From: Lepidodermella squamata
Lineage: Eukaryota; Gastrotricha
Length of the DNA: 64,000 bases
Direction: 5' to 3'
Assembly (NCBI GenBank): GCA_047495785.1
Contig: JBLDXI010000002.1
Coordinates: 558,001 to 622,000 of the forward strand
The notes under the pieces were generated by a model. The model saw only the letters and a list, made by a program, of their open reading frames with translations. It made no database searches and was not told where the DNA came from. Position numbers and translations under genes: made by a program. Shown here piece after piece: positions 1-12,220 of this stretch (position 1 is the stretch's first letter; every line of letters starts with the position of its first letter).

Positions 1-5
1 TTTAC

Positions 6-3000
6 CTGTTTCAAGGAAGACTTTAGTCGATTTGTTGTCATTCGGCTCGCATAGGAACGCCTTGACTTTGAATGAAAATAAATTTTCGTCCAGCAACGAT
101 TCCTGTTTCGAGTTCTCTAGGCCTGTGATCTGCGGGAGATCGGGCACAACAGCTTTGCGTGGAGCTACTTTCTTGTCGGTTTTCTCATCCGTCTCAGTCT
201 TAACAACAGTTTCAGCCGTAGTTGAAGCTGCAGCTGTGGTTGTAGTTGCTTCGGTGGTCAGACAAGTCCGTTGGCACTCGGCCTCTTCCTTGAAGAGTTT
301 CAGGCCTCGAATACAGCCGCCGTAGTTGTACTCTGTGCATTTACCGCTTTCAGTATCGAAGTAGTACCTGTGGCGTGGAGTGGAAAATAGCAAATGCTTT
401 TTCGGTGAGAACTTGGAAATTTACATGAGAATAGTAGCACGGCAATCCTCGACATCTTTAGCGACAGGCGCTTTCCAACCAGAGCACTTATCGGTGCAGT
501 TGAATTCGTCGAAGTCGTTTTTGCAGTCGCCGTAGAAGCCATCGCATCGTTCTGAAAACATGAAAGAAATGCCTTGAAACATCAGCAATGTCAATCTAAT
601 TTAAGTTTCAAAAAATTTTAAATCTTTCTATTTTTTCAAATTTTCAAATTTTCCTGAAATTTTCTGAAATTTCCTATATTCTCAATTTCTTTGTATTTTT
701 CCTAATTTTTCTGATATTTTCCAAATTTTTCCAATTTTTTCTTGGAATTTAATGGAACTTCAGGAACGTCACCTCGTTTTCATGGAAGAGAACTTTAATT
801 TAATTAATTAATCAAACAAAGCTGAGTTTGCAATCACTTTAGAAATTCCACGCAATAACTTGGCATATTTCTAAAATTTTATAAAAAATTCTAAATCTTT
901 CTAAAATTTCAGAAAATATCCTGAATTTCTCCACAATTCAAACACGATTTCTAAATTAATAATTAATTAGTTACTAATCTGTTTAGTTAATTAATTTAAA
1001 ATTTGAAATGAAATGAATTTTTTAAATCAAGCCAACAGGGACATTTCTCCGGGCAAATATTTGCTCGTAATAAATCTTGACTTTTTTGTTTCATGTGAAT
1101 TTTACCTGTGTCAAAAACCACTTCGTGCGACATTGGGTTCTTCGGATTGCAGCGGAACAACTTCTTCTTCTCAACGATAATTTTACCATTTTCGTCCATG
1201 CTCATGACATCCGACATGTCGTCAAAGTCTTCAACAAACACATTCAGGAAATCATCGAGCGAACCTTTGCGAGAAGCTACTTTCCTGTCGCTTTTCTCAG
1301 CCTTTTCATCAGAAGCAGAACTTGTGGCGGTGAAAGTCTCGGTTTTCAAGGTCGTAGCTTCGGTCGTAGTTTCAATATTCTTGACCTCATCAGAGTTGAC
1401 AGCGGAATTCTTAATCTCGTTGGATTCAACCGGCTCCTTGTAGAAGAATCCGTCGCATTCAACCTGGCACTCGTCGGCCGTTTTGAACATGTTCGTGACC
1501 TTGGCACAACCGCCGTACTTGAATTTCTCGCACTTGCCCGATTCGAAGTCGTAGTAGAACCTGGGAATTGAGGCGCGGCATTCGCGGAAATCGTGACGGG
1601 TCGGGTAGCGCCAGCCCTTGCATTTTTCGCGGCAGTTCTTCTCGTCGGCGCCGTTGTCGCAGTCGTACCGGCCATCACAGCGGGCTTAAAAGTATTTGAA
1701 AAAAAATTTCACAATTATTTTCTACTTTGGAGTGACAATTTAACGGAATATGCCTAGATTCCTTTATAGGGGAACATATATTTCTGAAAATTCAGAACCA
1801 TCAGGAAATTATTGTGGATATTTTATTCAATTTTTTCTAGGATTGCTGGGGCAAAAGGGTGCTCAGCAGCAGCTTCAACCCCGCATTCAAATTGAAAATA
1901 ATTTAGAAAATTTAAAAATTTGGATTTTAAAATTCCAGCATTTTTTCAATATTTAATGTTATTTAATGTTATGATTTTTACAGTTGGGGCGATTTTAAGT
2001 AGGTTCCAGAAAAAATTCGGGAAATAAAGACAAAACCGCGTGAAATTGTGCAGATTCGGAGATTCGTGAATTTCAAACAAAATATTTTTTTATAGGATAA
2101 TGTACCTTCCGGGAAGTAGAACATGCCGGGCACAGTGGTATCGGCTTCGGTGAAAGTGGTCTGTCCGAGGCACGAAATATTGCCAAACGGCTTCACTGGT
2201 TCGATAGTAGTTGTTTCCTCGCCATTTCCAGGCGAAAGATCGATAGTTTCGAACTCCAAGGAATCGTCGCCAGTGAATTCGCGCTTCTTTTCTTCGACTG
2301 TTTCTGTAGTAAATAGATCAGAAAATGAGGAATTCGAATCCATCCGAAAGATTCGGAGCTTTTTATCAGGGCGTCCATAAAACTCACCTAGATGGCTGAG
2401 ATCACTTGGACTTGTAAAATTCCTGGCAAAATCAGGAGACTTTCCCTAATTTTCATCAAGCTGAATCCAATGTTCGGGACCTTTGAGGTTTCCTGAGCTT
2501 TTTCCAACCCCAATTTCATGTTTTTCCCAGCAAATCCCAAGTTATCTCAGCCTTCTAGGTGAAATATGATTCTTACTCAATTTTAAAAGGAGAATATTAC
2601 GGTGGAAAATTTTTGAATGTTACATAACCGGAAAGCCGCTCAAGCTTTTTTGAAAAAAATTTAAAATTTTTATTTGAAATTCCTAAACATTTCAATAATT
2701 TTTAAAAGGTTTCACCTTTTTTGCAATTGCCAGCGTAGGTCCACTTGCCGTCCTCGGTGCAAGTCGCAAAATCGTTGCCCGTCATAACGTAACCAGCTAA
2801 GCATTCGAACTTGCGAGTGCTGCCAACCGTGTCCTTGCCGTCGAAAAATTTCTGCCCATCAAGCACTGTCAACTCGCCACATTTTATTTCTTTCAAATCT
2901 ACAAGTAAAAAATTGAAAATAAAAAATGAATGAGGAATAATTAAAATTTCAGTTCAAATTTGAAGTATTTTTTATTTTTTTGTTTAGGAAATTTCGAATT

Positions 3001-3143
3001 TATTTAAATTTCAAAAATTAAAAACCAAAATTTCAATTGAAAACTTTCGAAAATGCAATAAAAAATGGAATTTGATGCATACCTTGAAGATTGGCCGATA
3101 CGCTCGCGACCATGAAACAAAAACCCAACAACTTGGCGACCAT
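6..3143 (-). CDS. Secreted sushi / LDLa-Kunitz protein, copy A (3' end outside window)
   Basis: Six exons are visible: 3143-3083, 2898-2716, 2303-2106, 1684-1106, 551-425 and 367-6, with a donor (GTAAA) at the left edge, so the gene continues outside. All junction phases agree. The product starts with a signal peptide (MVAKLLGFCFMVASVSA), then one sushi domain (four Cys, exon 2), an acidic Thr-rich linker, and two LDLa-Kunitz modules. Each module has a short LDLa with four Cys (C, then CDGxxxDC, DE, NC) and a Kunitz domain with the BPTI-like spacing C-x15/16-C-x7-C-x12-C-x3-C. The residue after the second Kunitz Cys is Arg followed by Ala in both, as in trypsin inhibitors. It is a tandem paralog of the gene at 5157-9425 and lacks two sushi modules present there. 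The likely role is a secreted serine protease inhibitor with binding modules; the target is unknown. Confidence 0.85.
2390..2660. repeat. Dispersed repeat in the intron where copy A lost a sushi exon
   Basis: Positions 2536-2650 match 29820-29925 (core TCTCAGCCTTCTAG, then TTACATAACC). Positions about 2475-2530 match 29745-29810 but in the reverse orientation. The two halves are therefore inverted relative to each other in one of the copies. The repeat lies where the paralog at 5157-9425 has its sushi exon (8867-8691), whose trace here is only a degraded donor region near 2360-2390. Confidence 0.6.
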
Positions 3144-3362
3144 TCTCCGCCCTAATTCAGTAAAATGATGTTATTTAAACTAGTTTGTCTCAATAAAACT
3201 ACAGAAATTTTAGTATTTATCACGGTTTGAATGCTATTATCAACCACGGGGTCACAATCGAAGTGAAATGATTTCGCGCGCGAGTGTCTGCTCGATTCTG
3301 ACACGCGATTTCAAACTGGCACCAATAATAAACATCACGTGTGGTGGGCAAATAATTCTGCC
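3144..3362 (-). promoter_or_regulatory. Conserved upstream region of copy A
   Basis: This stretch aligns with 9426-9655 upstream of copy B. Shared blocks include GATAAATACTAAA (minus strand, a possible TATA-like site), GGGTCACAATCGAAGT, GTGTCTGCTCGATTCTGACAC and TTTCAAACTGGCACCAATAA on the plus strand. Similarity fades after about 3362. The duplication therefore carried the promoter with the gene. Which block is functional is not known. Confidence 0.55.
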
Positions 3363-3436
3363 ACCTTAATTGTAAAGGAGTAGGGCCGGTTTGCAGGTAA
3401 AATCCGCCCCGGGTGCAAATGACTGAAAATAATTTT

Positions 3437-3801
3437 ACAGCGTGCCCCATAAGTAGCGAATTCTGAAACTCTAAAATGACAGACGAAGCCACATCTCATG
3501 GCCACACAAATTTAAGAAAAATTCAAAAACTCCCGAGAATGGTAATCAACTATGTCACTTGTTAATGGGATTAAAAAAATCCGGAGAAATTTGGTCCAAC
3601 CGGGTAAAATACCGAAAATTACCGAACCAGTTACCATCGAAGTTTTCCGGGTTTTTCCCGGTAACTTTTTTATTGCTTTTTTTAAATCGCGGAGAAAAGA
3701 TGGATTATTCTCACGGTAGGTTTAATATAATAAAGTTAGTTGAATTTCCTACAAATGTTGCCAGATTAACAAACGGTTGCACATTCCTGGAAAACGTTGT
3801 A
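3437..3801 (+). mobile_element. Tc1/mariner-like MITE, copy 1
   Basis: The left end reads ACAGCGTGCCCCAT and the right end is a degraded inverse (CATTCCTGGAAAACGTTGTA). The interior has the family signature ACCGGGTAAAATACCGAAAATTACCG, then GGTTTTTCCCGGTAA, then a GTAGGTTTAAT block. Related copies lie at 30516-30870, 58677-58951 and, reversed, 59900-60140. No coding capacity is seen. Confidence 0.7.
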
Positions 3802-5156
3802 GTAATTAGGGAATGATATTAATACTTCATTAAAAAAATCCCGATGCGCCAGCATGCTCAGGTGTTTCGCCAATATTCTGAGACGTTGATACTATTTGAC
3901 GCTAAAAAAAAAAGCCGGCGCGTAGAGATATCCTGTGGGGGTCAAGTGATCGCACGCGATTTAAGAATTTGCGGAAAAGCTGCGGCTAAAAATTGAAAGT
4001 AATTAAGATGAAATTCAACAATTCGTGATATCCACACTATTGCGATATTAAACTGAATATTAATTGAACTAAACATTTTATTTCCAATGTCGAATGAGTG
4101 AGAAAGCAACAAAAGCAACTGATTTCCTTGCACAATCGACGACGGTTTTCTTCCACTTTTTTTGCTGTCGCTGAACCTACTTGACGGATTCGGATTCCTT
4201 GTTAAATTTCGTAAGAATTTTGTAGGTTCGAGAAAGTTGCCAGATTTTAGCAAAACAGACTTTTCAGGTAATTTTTACACCTGCCTCAATGTGCCCTGTC
4301 GCCATCTCTGACCACTAATTCTGAAACTTCAGACTGCTAATGTTTTCGTCCATTCTTAATCATAGACCGATTTTGCCCCTACCGGCCCTCCTTATTAGAA
4401 CATGACCCCGACAAACGCGACTACTATAAAGTTGGAAATATTAATTATATTTGATTGAAACAATTTCGACATTATTGCCAAGTAAATTGGAACTATGTGT
4501 CGATCTAACAAAGTCTACGGATCCGGCTATAGTCCTTTCCTCCTGTGTAGCTTCCTGGCCTAATCTTGTTTTTCCCTAATGCATGGCCAAGTTCGCCTAA
4601 TTCAGCGCTTCACAAACTGGGCTCAAACTGAAAATAGCGACGATTAAGAGTTCATTTTTTGTCAAATTTCCAGAAAATACATATATTCAAAAATAGCGTT
4701 AGCTAAAGCTCGCTTCGCTCGCGTTCCACCTTAAATGACCGAAAACCGGCTGAAAATGTGGTTAGAAGCCAAGCTATGATATGATATTGATGATATTTTA
4801 TAGCTTGAATGCAGAATATTAGAATTTCTAGCATCTTTTCCAACACTGAAAAACGAGAAAAAAATGGGGAAATTGTCTAGGGTAAAAAATTTCGATTTCG
4901 GGGTCGCCAAGGGTTGGATGTTGAGAAGCTCTGACCAAAACAAGCTTGGCACAGCAACACCGTTTGACAATAACTTTCTCAGTTTCGAATTAAAAAAAAT
5001 AAAAAAAATTCGAAAATCGCTGCATCGAAAATCATCCACTCGTAAAAAAGACCGTATTTTTATTATTTGACGTAATATCGGTCAAGTTGAGTAGAAATTG
5101 TTGAAACAATGGAAACATTCATGTAGGAAACGAACAAGACTAGTTATAGGCTCATC
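3802..5156. other. Spacer between copies A and B, no gene seen
   Basis: I see no open frame with splice signals, signal peptide or domain in this stretch. The plus-strand frame at 4864-5070 is short and low-complexity and is not supported. The 3' UTR of copy B should lie just below 5157. Confidence 0.5.
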
Positions 5157-8100
5157 TCACATCAGAATGTGACGCCTAGCCTTCGAAGCGGTGGTCGATT
5201 CAGTTGTAACGGTAGTTTCAGCCGAGGTTGAAGTTGCGGTCTTTTCGGTGGTTGTTTTGGCGGTCAGGCAAGTTTGCTGGCACTCGGCCTCTTCCTTGAA
5301 GAGTTTCAGGCCGCGACGGCAGCCGCCATACAAGAACTCTGTGCACGTTTGGGTTTCAGTATCGAAGTAAAACCTGTGGCGAGAAATAAAATGGTGAAAA
5401 TTGTGTTTTAGCGATAAGAGTTGGAAATTTACATGCGCTTAGCAGCCCGGCATTTCGAGGGAGTCTTAGCGTCGGGAGCTTTCCAGCCAGAGCACTTTTC
5501 GGTGCAGTTGAATTCGTCGAAGTGATTTTTGCAGTCGCCGTAGAAGCCATCGCATCGTTCTGAAGTTAAATCAAATTAAGAGATAAGAGAGCTGAACTTA
5601 GCAATCGTCTCAAGATTTTAAGCAACGTTTTAGGGCGTTTTTCTACAATTTTCTGAATGATTTCCTAATTTCCCCAAATATGATAGAAACCAGAACGAAT
5701 CCAGATCCAACTAATCCTTTTGACGTAAAAGGATTGGTTCCGCGGTCTTAAAAAGTGGATTAGCGATTTTTAAATTATCATATAATTCAAAAAATGTCCC
5801 AAAATTCAAAAAATTGTCCTTAATTCAACGGCGGTTTTGACACCGTTCACCACGATTTTACGGAAGAATGTGAAATTCATCTGAGAAAACCCGTCAATTC
5901 CCAATATGATTGATTTGAGAATTTTCGGAATTTTCCAAATATTCCAATTTCATTTACAGTAAGGGTAATAACCAGAACCATGAAATTCTCAAAAAATTTC
6001 CAAAACTCGAAAAATTCACAACCTTACTAGCAACCATCATCTCATTCCAAAAGTTCAATCAAAGCAATCGTCAGTTTATAATTTGAAATCAATCATGAAA
6101 TTATTGATTTTGAATATCGAATATCGATAACAAAAATGTCAAACTCGGGGTAAATAGGGCATTTTCACTCTAAAAAAATAACATAATAGGGACAATTCTC
6201 CGTGCAATACTTCGAAACAACTGGCTCGATCATAAAATAAAAAATTGAATTTTACCAGTGTCAAAAATCACTTCGTGCGACCTTGGGTCCTTCGGATTGC
6301 ACCGGAACAACTTTTTCTTTTCGACGATAATTTGACCTTTTTCGTCCATGCTCATGACACTGGACACGCTGCTGTCGAAGTCTTCAGTGACGGAAGGGAG
6401 GAAACCCTTCGAACCATCGAGCAAAATTTTGCGTTGACCTACTTTCTTGTCGCTTTTCTCATCTGTCTCAGCCTTAACAACAGTTTCAGCCGTAGTTGAA
6501 GCTGCAGCAGTGGTTGTAGTTGCCTCGGTGGTCAGACAAGTCCGTTGGCACTCGGCCTCTTTCTTGAAGAGTTTCAGGCCACGAATACAGCCGCCGTACT
6601 TGTACTCCTTGCATTTACCGCTTTCAGTATCGAAGTAATACCTATACGAAGTGAAGCATGAAAAAATGGCTGTTATATAGTAAAAACTGGGAAATTTACA
6701 TTAGAATAGCATCCTTGCAATCCTCGACGTCCTTAATGGCAGGGGCTTTCCAACCAGAGCACTTTTCGGTGCAGTTGAATTCGTCGAAGTCGTTTTTGCA
6801 GTCGCCGTAGAAACCATCGCATCGATCTGAAAATTAAATTAGATTGACAGTGCTTATTTTAAGGCATTTCTTTCCATTTTCTAACATTTCCATGAATTTC
6901 TAAAAATTTCCTGAAATTTATGAAATTTTTATTCTCAATTTCTATAATTGTTTCCTAATTTTTCTGATATTTTCGGAATTTTTCCTTGAAATTTGACGGA
7001 ACTTAAGGAACTCAAGGACCGAACCGCGCTTTCATGGAAGAGAATTTGAAATTTCCCGGAGAAAATCAGTTCAATTCTATGGGTGATTAATTCCAGAGTT
7101 TTATGGGATTTCAATTTCAATTTTTTCAAATTTACGTAGAACCTAGATGTAAATATTAGGAGCTACTTTACCTAATAATTTTCTCAAATTCTAGTTTCCG
7201 GTATTTTTGGTAATTAATTCATCTCATTACAAAAGAAATAACAAAATTTTACCAATATTTAATCAACAAGAATTTTGAAATCAACCACCAATGCCGAATA
7301 AAAATACAATTTTAGGGACATTTCTCCGTGCAAAACCTAGCTAAAAATTAGCTGGATCAGTTTGGAAGTTCAAAAGCCGATAGAAATTAGAATTTGAAGT
7401 TTACCTGATTCGAAAAATAGTTCGTGCGAATATGGGTTATCCAGATTGCACCGGAACGTTTTCTTCTTCTCGACAGTTATTTTACCATTTTCGTCCATGC
7501 TCATGACATCCGACATGCTGTCGTCAAAGTCTTCAACAAAGACATTCATGAAATCATCGAGCGTAGCTTTGCGAGACGCTACTTTCCTGTCGCTTTTCTC
7601 AGCCTTCTCATCCGAAGCAGAAGTCGCGGTGGTAAAAGTCTCGGTTTTCAAGGTTGTAGCTTCGGTCGTAGTTTCCACATTCTTGACCTCATCAGAGTTG
7701 ACAGCAGGGTTCTTGACCTCGATAGATTCAACCGAGCTCCGATCACTAACCGGCTCTTTGTAGAAGAATCCGTCGCATTCAGCCTTGCACTCCTCGGTCG
7801 TCTTGAACATGTTCGTAACCTCGGCACAGCCGCCGTACGTGAACTTTTCGCACTTGCCGGTTTCGAAGTCGTAGTAGAACATGGGAATGGCGGCGCGGCA
7901 GTCGACGAAATCGTGACGGGTCGGGTAACGCCAGCCCTTGCACTTCTCGCGGCAGTTCTTCTCGTCAGCACCGTTTTCGCAGTCGTAGCGGCCATCACAG
8001 CGGGCTGGAAAAAAGTCCAAGTTCAACAATTTTTTACTCAATTTTGCGAAATATTTGTAGATTCAATTGAAGGCAAACAAGTTTTTGAAATTACGGAGCA

Positions 8101-9425
8101 ATCAGATATCAATTTTGCATTTTTTATTCAAATTTTGAAATTTTTCATTTTTATTTAATTTTTAAAAATTTTGAAATTTTATTTTGAAATTTGAAATTTT
8201 TTTAAATTAAATTTTCATTAATTTTGAATTTCGTTAAATTTTAGAAATTTTGAATTTTTTGAAATATACCGAATCTCTAGCAATGATTGCGACTGATTTT
8301 CCAGAAAAATTCAATATCAATCAAGGACTAATTCGGGAGAATAATTACAAATAGCTGTGCAATTTTGCAGGTTTTCCCTAATTTTATGACAATTCGAAAC
8401 ATGATTTTGGGCTCAGGATTTGTACCTTTCGGGTAGTAGAACATGCCGGGCACAACGGTATCAGCGACAGAGTAAGTGGTCAGTCCGAGGCACGAAATGT
8501 TGCCGAACGGCTCAACCGGTTCGACAGTAGTTGTTTCGTCGCCATTTCCAGACGAAAGATCGATCGTTTCGAACGGCTCCAAGGTATCGTCGTCAGTGAA
8601 TTCGCCCTTCCTCTCTTCAGCTGTTTCAACTAAAATAAATGGGTGAGAAAATGTGCAATTCGAGTCAATTGAAGATCCTGAGCTTCTTACCTGGGCGGCA
8701 GTATGGCTTCCCAGACCATTCGCCGTTTTCGGCGCAGATGATAGTGGCTGTTGCTCCGGCGACTTCATAGCCATCTTTGCACGAGATGGTAACAGTTGAG
8801 CCGAATTTCTTGGAACTGGAACCATCGATGATGAAACCATAGGCAACCTTGTCCCAGACTGGGCAATCTAAAAATTAAAAATTATAATCAATTATTGATA
8901 ATTCAAAAATAAATTAAATTTTGAAAATTATCGAACATCTTACCTTTTTTGCATTTCCAGCTCGCTTTCCAAGCTCCAGCTTCGTCGCATGTTTTCGTGT
9001 ATTCGAAAACTGATTCGCCCTCGTTACACGTGGGCGGATTCGGAGCGGCGATCGAGTCGCAAGGCGACGCGGCCTTTTTAATGCAATTGCCGGCGTATGT
9101 CCACTTGCCCTCCTCGGTACAAGTTGCGAAATTATCGCCAGTCAGATCATAACCAGTTAAACATTCGAACTTGCGTGTGCTGCCAACCGTGTCCTTGCCG
9201 TCGAAAAATTTCTGGCCATCAAGCACTGTCAACTCGCCACATTTAATTTCTTTCAAATCTGCAAGTAAAAAAAATTTAAATTTAAATTTAATTATGCGAG
9301 TTCATTGAAATTTAAAAAATTTGAAAATTCAATAAAAAACTAGAAAATGAAATCTCATGCATACCTTGATGATTGGCCGATATACTCGCTACCATGAAAC
9401 AACAAAGCAACAACTTGGCGACCAT
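5157..9425 (-). CDS. Secreted sushi / LDLa-Kunitz protein, copy B (complete, 737 aa)
   Basis: Nine exons give an uninterrupted frame: 9425-9365, 9258-8944, 8867-8691, 8629-8426, 8004-7405, 6826-6700, 6641-6256, 5559-5433 and 5373-5157 (TGA). Residues 1-18 are a signal peptide. Three sushi-like modules follow (about 27-80, 85-122, 127-183), then a Glu/Thr-rich linker and three LDLa-Kunitz modules (about 230-335, 440-530 and 610-700) separated by Thr/Ser-rich linkers. Kunitz spacing follows BPTI from the second Cys on; the P1-P1' pairs are Arg-Ala, Lys-Asp and Arg-Ala. Kunitz 2 and 3 are each split by a phase-2 intron after the inhibitory loop, while Kunitz 1 lies in one exon. The chain ends after a Ser/Thr tail with no membrane segment. 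I infer a secreted protease inhibitor; target unknown. Confidence 0.9.
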
Positions 9426-9655
9426 TTTCCGCCCTGTTCAGTAAAATGAAGTTGTGTTAAACTTTTTATGTACCAATTAAATTAATGAAAGTTTAGTATT
9501 TATCAGGGCTTGAATGTTATTTTCAACCAGTGGGTCACAATCGAAGTAAAATTTTCGCGCGCGCGCGTGTCTGCTCGATTCTGACACAAGTCCACGCGAT
9601 TTCAAACTGGCACCAATAATAACAACATCACATGTGTTTGGGCTAATAATTCTGA
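9426..9655 (-). promoter_or_regulatory. Conserved upstream region of copy B
   Basis: It is the counterpart of 3144-3362 and shares the GGGTCACAATCGAAGT, TGTCTGCTCGATTCTGACAC and CTGGCACCAATAA blocks. A CG dinucleotide run (CGCGCGCGCG near 9556) is longer here than in copy A, and a short insertion (AAGTCC) follows the TGACAC block. Confidence 0.55.
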
Positions 9656-9953
9656 GACCCCTCCATATTAATTAAAAATTTGAAAATGATCCGCACCGAA
9701 AACAATGAGGATTGCAAATTAATTTGGTTAATATAAAATCGAACTATATCGATAATTGAAAATTTATATAGATTTTTACGGTTCCGGTTCACTGCTTCCA
9801 GCTTCAAGGCTCATTTTTTTATGATTTTCGCCTTTTTCTTCAAAAATATCAAGCCCAGGTTCACGTTATAATGGAAACATTGATTTGGATGTCCAAAATT
9901 AGGTCATTTTACCAAATTTTATTCAATGCTAAAAATGCTTATGTAATCAAATA

Positions 9954-10449
9954 TTAGGCCTTCAAAATCAGGTATAATGGTAAAATAATGCTAAGAAAAG
10001 TCATTTCGGGTCCAAATGCTTGAATTTTCGAGCCGGAATTGCACAAATTGCCAGTGCAGCAGTAGATGCTAACGAGGCGGTCCAAGGTGGGCACGCATGA
10101 ACTGGCGCATTGCCGATGCACGTTGTAGTCGATGTAGTGCCAGACGATTTTTGCACAGTAACTCTGAACGGAACTACAATTAAGCCCATACAAATTGGCT
10201 TTGTTCGACGATTGACAATTTTGACAGCTAAATCAAGGTGAAAAATAATTATAAAAAAATTCACCCATTTAAAAAAATCATGAATATTACCTGTAGCACT
10301 GTTTCAAAACCGAGACGTAAAAAATTGAGAAATTTTAATCTAAGTGATTTTGGATATTAAAAGAAAATGTTTACCTCCAAGCAATATGTCATTTGGAAAA
10401 TTGAGAGCAGCGATAATAATGTCGAGGTCAAGCGGTAATTTTGTTCCAT
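9954..10449 (-). pseudogene. Three-finger (Ly6/uPAR) gene with a frame conflict and an 8-bp microexon
   Basis: Exon 1 (10449-10375, 25 codons, phase 0) encodes a signal peptide beginning MEQNYRLTSTLLSLL. An 8-bp microexon TGCTACAG (10298-10291), flanked by AG and GT, would restore the family start CYSC. The last exon is 10227-9954. With the microexon the frame gives CYSCQNC but then leaves the Ly6 frame and ends in unrelated residues. Without it the frame is open to the Ly6 end (NCSSVQSYC ... CCTGNLCN and a hydrophobic tail) but the first three Cys are lost. A 1-nt change within about 10180-10225 would explain this, so it is a decaying gene, an assembly indel, or an alternatively spliced gene. 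The tail suggests a GPI signal, as in the neighbours. Confidence 0.6.
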
Positions 10450-11081
10450 TTCGCGTTGGTTCGAGCAATTTTACCAACTTTTTTTAAAGACGTGTTTTTA
10501 TTGAACTCAGTGTTGGTCTCAAAGCCATTTTATGATGAAGTACCGGTAGATTTAGCGTGGTAAATAGTGTAGTAAATCTCTTTGTGTAACACCATGGATG
10601 CATAAACTGTCAGTTATAGACTCAAAGAGTCTCGACATTTTGAGAGCGTGGTAAAATATGAGACCCCAAAAAATTATTAAAATGTTTAACAAAAATAACA
10701 AAAAAACAAACCAAGGCAAAAATTCCACGTCGAAATAAGTTTTATTCAATTATTCAAAATTTATATTGCTGAAATTAATGTTGAGAAAAAATTAAATTTC
10801 ACATTGAAAAAAGTTATTGGGTTGTTATATTATTTATTTATATATGTCGTATCGTATAAGGCAATTCCTCCAATAGCCGATAGAGATATCTCAATGAGCA
10901 ATCCGAAAGTTGCTTTTTCCCTGTTGTTTTCATCAGCCTTCAGGTTTTTGAATTATAATCTATCACACATTAAAGAGCCCGAATAGCCCCATCGATTGGA
11001 CTGCTAATTGATTAATAATGAGTTTAAATGGACCCAGAAGGCCAGAAGACAGTTACTGTGAAAATCCACATTGGAATTTTT
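10450..11081. other. Spacer, no gene seen
   Basis: AT-rich sequence between two Ly6 genes. Short open stretches have no signal peptide, splice signals or domain pattern. Confidence 0.4.
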
Positions 11082-11432
11082 TTATTTTACAAGAATAATT
11101 AGGCATATTAGGAGAATAATATTGGTTAATCCGAATAATGATTGGTTATCAGCTTCATTGCAAAGATCAGTTTGGCAGCAGTTGATTTCGAAGAAGCCAT
11201 TTTTAAACGGAGTGCAGGTGACAGCACACGATCGGCTGACAAAGTAATCAATGAAGCGGAACGTTGTCTTGGCGCATATCGTCTGAGCAGTCCCGCACGT
11301 TGTGTTCTCGAGCAACGAAGGCGTTTTCACCTTGCAATTGCTGCACGAGTAGCATTGAAATGCGTCCGTCAAGCTGTTGAACGAGATGAGTATCACTAGG
11401 ATGGCGAAAAGTGATGGTGGTAACAACCGCAT
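11082..11432 (-). CDS. Secreted three-finger (Ly6/uPAR) protein, 116 aa
   Basis: A single exon encodes 116 residues. Residues 1-24 form a signal peptide (MRLLPPSLFAILVILISFNS). The mature part has the ten Cys of the Ly6/uPAR fold: CYSCSNC near residues 27-33, four single Cys, then NCCQTDLCN. The last 18 residues are hydrophobic (IILLICLIILVK), as expected for a GPI-attachment signal, so the protein is probably anchored outside the cell. It lacks the intron found after CYS in the Ly6 genes at 9954 and 19367. The ligand is unknown; Ly6 proteins often modulate receptors or channels, but nothing here decides that. Confidence 0.88.
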   Translation of the reverse strand: MRLLPPSLFAILVILISFNSLTDAFQCYSCSNCKVKTPSLLENTTCGTAQTICAKTTFRFIDYFVSRSCAVTCTPFKNGFFEINCCQTDLCNEADNQSLFGLTNIILLICLIILVK

Positions 11433-11921
11433 GCTTTTATTGCGTTTAAAATATGAATGCGCGCATCTTTATTTGTGCGCAGTCGTCAAGGCTGTGTAAT
11501 TTACGTGCGCGGGAAAGTGAGAGAATGTACGTTGGCTAATTACTCGCGCGTCTTTTTGCGTTGAGATAATGGCGAAAATGGTCTTCACTTGAAGAATACC
11601 CTGGGAATTATTTCCGCAAAGATACCATACAACTTCTATTAATTGTAAAAAATACAAAATCGCACTATCAAGCCGTAAATTTTCCAGTGACATAAGTTTT
11701 TACAGACAATTTTGGAAATACAGCGATTTTTTCGATTCATCTTAAAAGAAACATCCTTTTCAGCCACGCCAAAGAACGGAGCGGCATTTTAGAATTGATA
11801 GAACTCGGCGAGGTTTTATCGCTCATTAGGATAGTTTTTTCCGATTTTCGAATTTCTTCGATATTTTCACTCACGTTTTCTTAGGTGGGTACACGCACAG
11901 CAAATGAGTTGTGCCCTCAAA

Positions 11922-12220
11922 CAATGTGGTCCAAGCCAAAAAGTTTGGAGTCCGCAGTCGGAGCCCAAAAAACGCGGGGAGTCCACTAACGCTCTTTCGA
12001 GCATTTTCAAGCCGAAAAATGGGCTTAAAATGCATTAAAAGTTCGAGGATTCATGGGCAAGCTCTAGTTGGTGACCACTTTCAGGTGAGGGAGTCCAATG
12101 GCGCCTGGCGGAGTCCAGGTTCGTAGCCCATTTGGAGTCCAACCTCGAAAAAACTTAAAAACGTTCCGGAGCCCACAAAAAGTCGAAAAGAGTCCAAAAG
12201 CCCACGTTTGGACCACACTG
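11922..12220. mobile_element. Non-autonomous hAT-type MITE, 299 bp
   Basis: The ends are CAATGTGGTCCAA (left) and the inverse of CAGTGTGGTCCAA (right), 12 of 13 matching. Identical 8-bp direct repeats CCCTCAAA flank it at 11914-11921 and 12221-12228. An 8-bp target duplication with CAxTG ends is typical of hAT elements. The interior is rich in GAGTCC/GGAGTC motifs and has no coding frame. Sequence from 11433 to 11913 shows no gene. Confidence 0.85.

Noticed and set aside
1077-1571. Long plus-strand open frames opposite the LDLa-Kunitz exons
   Set aside because: They are antisense shadows of real exons; the minus strand carries the Cys pattern, signal peptides and splice sites.
2193-2387. Possible extra exon of copy A near the degraded sushi position
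   Set aside because: The frame has no Cys pattern and overlaps the real exon 2303-2106 in another frame.
4731-5070. Overlapping open frames in the spacer on both strands
   Set aside because: Low-complexity translations without signal peptide, introns or relatives in the window.
7424-8158. 244-codon plus-strand frame
   Set aside because: Antisense to a well-supported LDLa-Kunitz exon and running into intron sequence.
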